In this document: piece after piece, positions 58,044-64,000 of the stretch
How positions within the stretch are numbered: position 1 is the stretch's first letter
Layout: each line of letters begins with the position of its first letter
Source: Acidimicrobiales bacterium
Lineage (GTDB): Bacteria; Actinomycetota; Acidimicrobiia; Acidimicrobiales; Aldehydirespiratoraceae
Direction of reading: 5' to 3'
NCBI GenBank assembly: GCA_029247365.1
Contig: JAQWLJ010000011.1
Span: 18,890-82,889 of the forward strand
DNA length: 64,000 nt
Position numbers and translations under genes: made by a program
The notes under the pieces: generated by a model
The model's database searches: none
Told to the model about the DNA's origin: nothing
The model's input: the letters and a program-made list of their open reading frames with translations, nothing else

Positions 58044-59894
58044 CTAACCCGGTTGATCGCCGAAGATGACCGCTGACGCAACAAGATCGACGAACAGGTT
58101 CACCGCGCCTGTCTCGGCATCGAGGTGAAGCCCATCGGTGCGCGGATACCGCTGCGGGTCAGCATCGACCGTCGGCCCCACGTCGAGGACGTACACGTGG
58201 GACTCCTCGCCGACCGCCGCAACGATCTGGTCATATGCCTCCATGCGCTCCGGGTGATAGCCGGGAAGCAATTCAGTTTTGATCGGTACCGGAGGGGTAA
58301 GGATCAGTACCAGTGCGCCGACCTCGCCGGCTTCCGCGACCATCGAGTCATACGCAAAGCGCATCACGGGGCCGAGGACATCATCGGTGATGTCGTGCCA
58401 CTCCCCCGTTTCAATCAAGCGGTGGTCGATGAATGCCGCCCCGTGGTCCATGACCACGACGAGGTCGGTGTTGTCGGTAATCCGGGTTCGGCACGCCTCC
58501 TCGAGTGAGTCGAAGAACGGCGTGACCCAATCGGCCCACGAGTGCTCCCCGAAGGCCGGGGAGCAGGCCCCCCATGCCCGAATCGTGGCCGAGCCACCAT
58601 TTGCTTCAACCCAACCGGTGAAGGCACCCCGAGCCTCGAATGCCGCTGAATCACCCACGAGAAGCACCGACGCGCCAGCCGGCACCTCGATTGGCCAGGT
58701 TGGTGGCGCGCTCGTAGGCGGTGCGGTCCCGGGTGTCGCCTCGGTGGTGGGCGGTGGCGGCGCCAGAGTCGACATAGGAGCGGTCGGCGTGGTGACGAGG
58801 GCGGCAGCAGTCGCAGCAGCTATCTCATCTTCAGAGGTTCCGTCGAAGCCGACCGCAGCAACCGCCAATGTCAACGCGAGTACGGCCGTCGCCCCTCCGA
58901 GGGCGAACAGCGGCCGGCGGAGCCGGTTGCCGCTGCGAACCGGGCGCTCAATCACCCGATGCGACGCCTCGGCGAGCCCCAGTGCGGCTGAAACCGCCAC
59001 TGCGGGCGGCGCGTCGAACACGACCAGCAACGGCCAATGAAAGAGGTAGATCGCGTAGCTTCGGCGCCCCAACCAGCCGATGACTGCCCCGCCGAACAAC
59101 ACATCGGGCAGCCGGCGATCGGTTACCGCCCACGCCACGAGGACTGCGGCAGCTACTGCCAGCCCGAGCAGGACGCCACGCGCCACCGACGGATCGTCCT
59201 CGGGCAGGGTCGCGATGAGGAACGCGATGCCCCCAAAGGCGACGGCAGCGGCCGGTGTGGGAACCCGAAGGCCCGGGCGGTGCAGAACCGCAACGGCGAC
59301 CACTGCACCGGCCAGAACCTCTGCAAAGCGCACCGGCGTTGCGTAGTACGCCTCGGCCGTGCCCCACCACACGGCATAGCCGGCGACCACCACCGCCGCT
59401 CCGGCGATGAGGGCCCGGCGTGAGTCGAGACCGAGCACGAACAGCGGCCAGACCACGTAAACCTGCTCTTCGATCGCCAGGCTCCACATGTGCGCAAGCG
59501 GCGAAGGCGACTCGAAGATCTCCCAGTAGCCATCCCCTGAAGCCGCCGCCCACCAGTTGTGGACGTACAGGGTCGCAGCGAGCGCTCCATTCACCGTTTC
59601 AGCAACCTCGCCATCGATCATCACCACGGCCAGAACCGTCGCGGCGACCGTGGTGAGCGCGACGGGCAGCAACCGGCGGGCTCGTCGGCTCCAAAATGAC
59701 GCGAGCGATGCCCGGGCGAGAACGTGGTCGTCGAGCAGGATTCGTGTGATCAGAAAGCCCGACAGCGTGAAAAAGACCGACACGCCGACCCAGCCGCCCG
59801 GGAGCAGCTCCGGCCACGCGTGGTAGATCACCACGACGAGCACCGCCAGCCCACGCAATCCGTCAAGGGCAGGGATGTGGCGGTGATCGGTCAC
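58044..59894 (-). CDS. OafA/YrhL-type acyltransferase with C-terminal SGNH domain
   Basis: About 616 residues. The N-terminal acyltransferase-3 membrane domain (about 1-350, ten or so segments) begins IPALDGLRGLAVLVVVIYH, with the conserved His, and has FWSRRARRLLP. A Thr/Pro-rich linker (about 365-400) leads to a periplasm-side SGNH hydrolase domain with VGDSAA (about residue 415) and DGLHLD near the C-terminus. Such proteins O-acetylate cell-envelope glycans. The GTG at 59894 is used; a GTG at 59930 adds 12 residues. It follows a second acyltransferase on the same strand, with 169 nt between. Confidence 0.87.
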   Translation of the reverse strand: MTDHRHIPALDGLRGLAVLVVVIYHAWPELLPGGWVGVSVFFTLSGFLITRILLDDHVLARASLASFWSRRARRLLPVALTTVAATVLAVVMIDGEVAETVNGALAATLYVHNWWAAASGDGYWEIFESPSPLAHMWSLAIEEQVYVVWPLFVLGLDSRRALIAGAAVVVAGYAVWWGTAEAYYATPVRFAEVLAGAVVAVAVLHRPGLRVPTPAAAVAFGGIAFLIATLPEDDPSVARGVLLGLAVAAAVLVAWAVTDRRLPDVLFGGAVIGWLGRRSYAIYLFHWPLLVVFDAPPAVAVSAALGLAEASHRVIERPVRSGNRLRRPLFALGGATAVLALTLAVAAVGFDGTSEDEIAAATAAALVTTPTAPMSTLAPPPPTTEATPGTAPPTSAPPTWPIEVPAGASVLLVGDSAAFEARGAFTGWVEANGGSATIRAWGACSPAFGEHSWADWVTPFFDSLEEACRTRITDNTDLVVVMDHGAAFIDHRLIETGEWHDITDDVLGPVMRFAYDSMVAEAGEVGALVLILTPPVPIKTELLPGYHPERMEAYDQIVAAVGEESHVYVLDVGPTVDADPQRYPRTDGLHLDAETGAVNLFVDLVASAVIFGDQPG

Positions 59895-60063
59895 GATCGT
59901 CAGTCTTGTCCGCTCTTCACGGCCAGGCACGCTGGACCACTACCTCAGCCCCCTTCTTGGCGCAGAACCGCCGGAAATGGCCGACCGGTACAACGACCGA
60001 CCCGTTCTCGACCGGGGTTGGCTTGCGAGTGCATCTGCTGTTCGAAGATGGCTTCGATCCGCC

Positions 60064-62607
60064 CTACGACGCCGGTTCGACCAGGGGCAGGAGAAGGTCG
60101 ACCGCAACCGAGGCCGTCTCCGGCTCGTAGGTGGCCCCCAGCTGGCCCAGACGTTCAAAAACGGTCGCCGGCGGCAACTCAAGTGTGACAACGGCGTCGC
60201 GTTCCGCCGCAAGGGCGACGAGCGCAGCCACGAGGTACTCGCGTTTGTTATTGAGAACCTCATCATCGAACGATCCAGGGAACGCGATCACGATCAAATC
60301 GACCTCGGTGCCAAGTTGATCGAAGAAGCGCTCGGCCACGTCGATGAAGTGGGTCTCTTCCTCAAGCTGGGAGCTCGCAGCAGTACTCCCCTCAAGTTCG
60401 CTGCGCGACTCCTTCAGTGGCTCGAGCACGAATACCGCCACATCGGGACGGGTGAAGCCGAGTCGGGTCTCCCAGCTAGCCTGCGTCGCATCGTCTCGAG
60501 GAAGCTCGGGAAGGTGAGCGAAGCCGATATGGGTCGACGGCACGTCGGCGAACAGATCGCTGAGCTCCTCCGCGATTGGCCGAGCGAGATAGTCACCGAT
60601 GACCACGACACGGCGCTGCCCGTCTACCGCGTCGTCCGCTGCGGGCAAGCCGTACCGATCGATCACCGTCGGTATCAGCCACGAGGCTGCGACGAGGGCC
60701 GACGATCGGTCAAAGTGCACACCGTCGGGTCGGACCACCTCGTCGTCCTGGGTCTTAACCCATGCCGCGAGGTCCACCGTCACCGCCTCGTCGTGCCGTT
60801 TTGCGACTTCCGAGGTGATGTCACGCCACCGTTGCATGCGGGCAGGGTCTGTCTCCGGGAACTCAGCGAACTTCGGATGAGCTGTACCGATATCGGGAGG
60901 CAAGACGAGCACAACGGCGGCCACCTCGCTGACCAAGCTGGCGACGAGTTCATCGAGCTGCGCCGTCATCGCCATCCGCGTCGTCTCGTCTTCGAGCGAC
61001 GTGAAGGTGTCGTCGCCGTCCGCTCGAAAGTTGACGACCTCCCACGGGCCGAGTTGGACCACCGCGACCTCAGGCTGGGTAAGAGCTGCGAACTCAGCCC
61101 ACTCGGTCAGCCAGTCAGCGCAATAGAGGGGCACATCGAACGTGTCGCCTCCCTGCTTGCGAACGCCGTCTTGCTGGAGGCCACAACCCAGGTCGACGAC
61201 ACCACCGACAAACTCCACCGAGGCCGGGTTCACAATCGACCACCGATTGATCCCGATCCCGGTCATCAACGCCGTTGAGTCGCCGAACATTGCTATTCGC
61301 AGCGGTCGCGACACAGCCATCGGGCCCACCTCGCCCAGCTCATCGGGCTCGGGCGGAAGTACAACCGGGCCAGTCGCAGCCGCCGCCGCAGCGAACTCCT
61401 CAACTGCCGCATCGAAGTCGACAACGTCCTGCGACGGGTCGGCGAACGAGACGGCAGCGACAAGAGCGGCGGCAACGAGGGCACTGGTCACGCCCAGCGC
61501 CCACCGCTCATGGCGGTGACGGCGAAGTGGGCGTTCCACACAACGGTGCAGCCCGGCCGCAAGCACGATCGAAACCAAGCCGCCAACGACGAACAGAATC
61601 CAGGGCTCCTGGCTGTAGTGGCGATCGAGGGCGACGAGCACGGGCCAGTGGACGAGATAGATCGCGTACGACCACTTCCCCAACCGACGCAGCGGCCGAA
61701 CCGACAAAACCGCAGCAAACCAACCCCTCGGGGCCAGTACCGACAGCATGATGAAGCCGATGAGCGCCGAGTGAAAGGCAAGTCCGCCGTGGAAGAGCCA
61801 GCGGTCGCTAGGGGTTGCGGTCGACCACATCACGAGAACCGTTGCGCTCGCGACCGCCCGAACTTGCGCCGTGACGACCGACGAAAACAGCCGCTTGCCT
61901 GCCGGCCGTACCCGGACGTGCCAGAGCCACCCAAGACCACAGCCGACGAGGATCTCCCCGATTCGGGTGTCAGTTCCGAGGTAGAGCCGGTTCGAACTGG
62001 CGCCGGTCATGGCGACCACCGTCGGCCACAGCAACGAACTGACGATGGCGAACACCAGCAGGTTGCGAGCGAGGCCCTGCTGCCCGCGTCGGCCGACCCC
62101 GAGTAGGGCCGCCGCCCCGATCGGGAAAAGGACGTAGAACTGTTCCTCGACCGCAAGCGACCAGTAGTGGACGAGCGCGCCGGTCTCCGCGAACTGGTCG
62201 CCGTAAGTGGTTCCCTCGGCGATCGTCCACCAGTTGAAGACCTGGAGGAGCGATGCAACGCCATCGGCACGAGTGGCCGATGCCGACCCAAAAACGTCGG
62301 TGGTGGTCCCCGCGACCACAACAACGGCGACCACGAGCGCCGCGATAGGCGTCAGCCGGACCAGCCTGCGCCGCCAGAACTCCACGACGCCAACCGGACG
62401 GTTGTCCTCAGACTCGGCCAGCCATTGAGCCGTAATCAGGAAGCCTGACAACGTGAAGAACGCCGATACTGCCAGGAACCCACCGGAGAGGATGTCAAGG
62501 CCGCTGTGGTACCCAACCACCGCGACCACAAAAACGGCTCGTAAGCCGTCGAGTGATGGCATGTACTCGAGGCGTTTCGTCGAGTCAGTGATGCTCTCAG
62601 CCGTCAC
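60064..62607 (-). CDS. OafA/YrhL-type acyltransferase with two SGNH-like domains
   Basis: 847 residues, about 200 more than its neighbour. Residues 1-390 are the acyltransferase-3 membrane domain (PSLDGLRAVFVVAVVGYHSG, FWRRRLVRLTP). Residues about 430-655 form an SGNH domain with a complete catalytic set: MFGDSTA (Ser444) and DGVHFD (about 626-629). A second, shorter SGNH-like unit follows (about 665-847): it begins VVVIGDYLA, with Tyr in place of the nucleophilic Ser, and lacks a clear DxxH. This degenerate copy may bind glycan or pack on the active domain. GTG start at 62607. The role is likely acetylation of a cell-surface polysaccharide. Confidence 0.85.
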   Translation of the reverse strand: MTAESITDSTKRLEYMPSLDGLRAVFVVAVVGYHSGLDILSGGFLAVSAFFTLSGFLITAQWLAESEDNRPVGVVEFWRRRLVRLTPIAALVVAVVVVAGTTTDVFGSASATRADGVASLLQVFNWWTIAEGTTYGDQFAETGALVHYWSLAVEEQFYVLFPIGAAALLGVGRRGQQGLARNLLVFAIVSSLLWPTVVAMTGASSNRLYLGTDTRIGEILVGCGLGWLWHVRVRPAGKRLFSSVVTAQVRAVASATVLVMWSTATPSDRWLFHGGLAFHSALIGFIMLSVLAPRGWFAAVLSVRPLRRLGKWSYAIYLVHWPVLVALDRHYSQEPWILFVVGGLVSIVLAAGLHRCVERPLRRHRHERWALGVTSALVAAALVAAVSFADPSQDVVDFDAAVEEFAAAAAATGPVVLPPEPDELGEVGPMAVSRPLRIAMFGDSTALMTGIGINRWSIVNPASVEFVGGVVDLGCGLQQDGVRKQGGDTFDVPLYCADWLTEWAEFAALTQPEVAVVQLGPWEVVNFRADGDDTFTSLEDETTRMAMTAQLDELVASLVSEVAAVVLVLPPDIGTAHPKFAEFPETDPARMQRWRDITSEVAKRHDEAVTVDLAAWVKTQDDEVVRPDGVHFDRSSALVAASWLIPTVIDRYGLPAADDAVDGQRRVVVIGDYLARPIAEELSDLFADVPSTHIGFAHLPELPRDDATQASWETRLGFTRPDVAVFVLEPLKESRSELEGSTAASSQLEEETHFIDVAERFFDQLGTEVDLIVIAFPGSFDDEVLNNKREYLVAALVALAAERDAVVTLELPPATVFERLGQLGATYEPETASVAVDLLLPLVEPAS

Positions 62608-62627
62608 AGTCGCTCAGTCTGGCCGGT

Positions 62628-62780
62628 CTACTGACCGGAGGCAGTATTCACGATCCGCTGAGCGGCGCCAACGAGTGCAACGATACCCTTCTGGTCTTCG
62701 TCGTCGACTCCGATAGCGACCCAGCCCACCTTGGTGATCTCGCCGCAGCCGGGTGCTGAATTTCCCCATGTCTGCCTTGA
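62628..62780 (-). pseudogene. Coding-like remnant upstream of the acyltransferase
   Basis: On the minus strand the frame ending in TAG at 62630-62628 reads about 45 residues with good actinobacterial codon bias (PGCGEITKVGWVAIGV..., then QKGIVALVGAAQRIVN). It has no ATG; the only in-frame GTG would give 33 residues. It sits 20 nt before the acyltransferase start in a 205-nt gap otherwise empty except for the sod promoter region. It may be the tail of a decayed gene, or a small protein with a non-standard start. Confidence 0.3.
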
Positions 62781-62812
62781 GCAAGTCGAGCGAGCGGCAC
62801 TACCCTTACCGC

Positions 62813-63397
62813 ATGGCCATCACGCTTCCCCCCCTGCCCTACGCCGACGACGCGCTCGATCCGCACATCACTGCGCACACGATCAGCTTCCACTACGGCA
62901 AACACCACGCCAGCTACGTCAACAACCTCAACGGCTTGATCGACGGCACCGAACACGCCGATGCGACGCTCGAAGAAATCATCGACGCAGCCGAGCCAGG
63001 CGGCCTCTACAACAACGCCGCACAGATCTGGAACCACACCTTCTACTGGGAGTCGATGGCGCCCAACGGTGGCGGCACGCCCACGGGCGAGCTTGCCGCT
63101 GCAATCGATAGCTGCTTTGGCTCGTACCAGGCCTTCCGTGAGCAGTTCACCGCCGATGCCGTTGGCAACTTTGGCTCCGGCTGGACCTGGCTGATCAAGG
63201 ACGGCGACGGCGTGGCGATCGTGAAGACCGACGACGCCGACACCCCGCTCAAGCACGGCCAGGTCCCGCTGCTGACGATCGACGTCTGGGAGCACGCCTA
63301 CTACCTCGATTACCAGAACGCTCGGCCCGCCTACGTGGCGGCCTTCCTCGACCACCTGGTCAACTGGGACTTCGCCGCCGCCAACTTCGCGGCCTAA
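62813..63397 (+). CDS. sodB: Superoxide dismutase, Fe/Mn family (Fe-type features)
   Basis: A 194-residue dismutase converting superoxide to O2 and H2O2 in the cytoplasm. Metal ligands His27, His75, Asp157 and His161 are in place (HTISFHYGKHH, NAAQIWNHTFYW, DVWEHAYY). Gln71 in NAAQIWNH is the outer-sphere Gln position of Fe-SODs, and the Gly-Gln pattern of Mn-SODs is absent, so iron is the more likely metal. The ATG at 62813 begins the family start (ITLPPLPY); upstream in-frame residues are rejected. Together with yaaA and the AhpD-like selenoprotein it indicates oxygen stress defence. Confidence 0.92.
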   Translation: MAITLPPLPYADDALDPHITAHTISFHYGKHHASYVNNLNGLIDGTEHADATLEEIIDAAEPGGLYNNAAQIWNHTFYWESMAPNGGGTPTGELAAAIDSCFGSYQAFREQFTADAVGNFGSGWTWLIKDGDGVAIVKTDDADTPLKHGQVPLLTIDVWEHAYYLDYQNARPAYVAAFLDHLVNWDFAAANFAA

Positions 63398-63401
63398 CCA
63401 A

Positions 63402-63423
63402 CCGCCCGGCCCTACCGGGTCGG
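63402..63423. terminator. Bidirectional terminator candidate after sod
   Basis: CCGCCCGG (63402-63409) pairs with CCGGG-T-CGG (63415-63423), with one bulged T, around CCCTA. It lies 5 nt after the sod stop and overlaps the stop codon of the convergent gene at 63412. Confidence 0.45.
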
Positions 63424-64000
63424 CGGACGTCCAGTGTTCACGAAGGCGAGCGACTCGTTCACCGCGCCGCTCACGAACCGCTCGAGTCGAGGGGCCGCTA
63501 GGTAACGACCTGCCGCAAGAAGCGGGAGGTCAGAGCCGGTGGCCTCGGCTTCCTCGATGGCCGCCTTCGTCAGCTTGATGAGGTGCGCCGTCACGATGAA
63601 CGACCCGGCGCTATCGGCCAGCGAGGCCTCGATCATCGACGGACCGGCGTCGAACCCAGCGGCCCGAATAGCTGCAAGGGCGCCCTCGACATCGCCCCGG
63701 CGAATGAGATCGGCGATGTCGCCCTCCGCCCCGACGATCTCAGGGTCGGGGCGGATCCCGTGACGCTGCTCACCCCGCGATGTGTCGTGGCAGAGCCATA
63801 CCGCCCACAGGGTTTGACGAACGGTGGCCGGGGAGGGATAGACCCGCCAGGCCCACCGGGCGGCACGAGCCGTTGTGAGGCCGTGGGTGATGTCAAGCCA
63901 GCCGAAGCTCTCGTCGACGTCAAACTCGATGTCGAGGTCGTAGCGAAGCAACCGGCGGCTCACCGCAAGCGCAACCGCATCGAGGAGTCGCTCAACGCCG
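63412..64000 (-). CDS. Unknown protein, C-terminal part (runs off window edge)
   Basis: The frame is open to the right edge; about 196 residues are visible and an internal GTG at 63963 is not needed as a start. Visible features are WLDITHGLTTARAARWAWRVYP, VRQTLWAVWLCHDTSRGE and, near the C-terminus, FIVTAHLIKLTKAAIEEAE with a His. Helical, with repeated His and Trp; the HGLTTARAARW segment faintly recalls questin oxidase-like proteins, but I would not assign it. It converges on sod with a shared hairpin. Confidence 0.65.
   Translation of the reverse strand, partial: GVERLLDAVALAVSRRLLRYDLDIEFDVDESFGWLDITHGLTTARAARWAWRVYPSPATVRQTLWAVWLCHDTSRGEQRHGIRPDPEIVGAEGDIADLIRRGDVEGALAAIRAAGFDAGPSMIEASLADSAGSFIVTAHLIKLTKAAIEEAEATGSDLPLLAAGRYLAAPRLERFVSGAVNESLAFVNTGRPPTR

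Noticed and set aside
62648..63355. Long minus-strand open frame opposite superoxide dismutase
   Set aside because: SOD on the plus strand has all metal ligands; the opposite frame has no recognisable domain.
1..64000. CRISPR array, prophage, insertion sequence or integron
   Set aside because: No regularly spaced repeats, transposase, integrase or phage structural genes were seen on either strand.

Overview
The window reads as a chromosomal segment of a high-GC, probably aerobic and free-living actinomycete, possibly of the Acidimicrobiia type. The main grounds are a CrgA cell-division protein (an actinobacterial signature), a deazaflavin (F420)-type nitroreductase, the second actinobacterial type of family A DNA polymerase, frequent GTG/TTG starts and many 4-nt ATGA/GTGA start-stop overlaps. 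I see no insertion sequence, prophage, integrase, CRISPR array or rRNA operon. No gene-free stretch exceeds 300 bases; the longest, about 205 bases at 62608-62812, is described below. Two tRNA genes are present: Lys-TTT and Gly-CCC. || 1-7.1 kb: an edge-truncated MFS exporter preceded by an odd short reading frame closed by an in-frame UGA; a TetR-like palindrome; a membrane di-iron hydroxylase/desaturase with a class II aldolase; a DksA-type zinc-finger protein; an EamA transporter; a selenocysteine-containing AhpD-like protein with a hairpin right after the UGA; and a PolA-like polymerase coupled to a class V PLP enzyme. || 7.1-19.7 kb: small-molecule catabolism, with M24 peptidase, two PhyH dioxygenases, an EutA-like Asp/Glu-racemase-family protein, amidase, a trimethylamine-dehydrogenase-like flavoprotein, a PEP mutase/isocitrate lyase-family enzyme, a second sterol-desaturase-type protein, acyl-CoA dehydrogenase, an MBL hydrolase, an unusual EctC-VOC fusion and a frameshifted phnA. 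|| 19.7-32.1 kb: aminotransferase, tRNA-Lys, DUF2332, dihydropyrimidinase, EamA transporter, the selenium-hydroxylase accessory protein YqeC, PpiC lipoprotein, MOSC protein, phosphopantetheinyl transferase, DoxX, a thiolase-fold protein without its nucleophilic Cys, crgA with DnaA boxes in front, the tdk-dcd salvage pair and tRNA-Gly. || 32.1-46.4 kb: two tight minus-strand units (amine oxidase plus F420-type nitroreductase; TauD dioxygenase plus soluble reductive-dehalogenase-like corrinoid/Fe-S protein plus nitroreductase plus old-yellow-enzyme), then VOC, cupin, FAH hydrolase, aromatic flavin monooxygenase, PhyH, enoyl-CoA hydratase, aminotransferase, alpha/beta hydrolase and luciferase-like monooxygenase. 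|| 46.4-58 kb: a DmdA-type tetrahydrofolate-dependent demethylase with a methyltransferase, facing a minus-strand unit (FAD amine oxidase, unknown protein, small protein, class V aminotransferase); yaaA; a thiol-dioxygenase-like cupin coupled to a four-domain rhodanese; a HAD phosphatase; an MFS carrier and a D-cysteine desulfhydrase/CuyA-like lyase. || 58-64 kb: two OafA-type acyltransferases with SGNH domains, Fe-superoxide dismutase and an edge-truncated unknown gene. || Taken together the genes suggest an oligotrophic generalist that degrades methylated amines, organosulfur compounds, amides and aromatic or halogenated organics. It seems to use selenium in two ways: selenocysteine (the AhpD-like protein) and a Se-dependent molybdenum hydroxylase pathway (YqeC). 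The selenium synthesis genes (selA, selB, selC, selD) are not in the window. All functional statements rest on reading motifs and family resemblance, without database searches.
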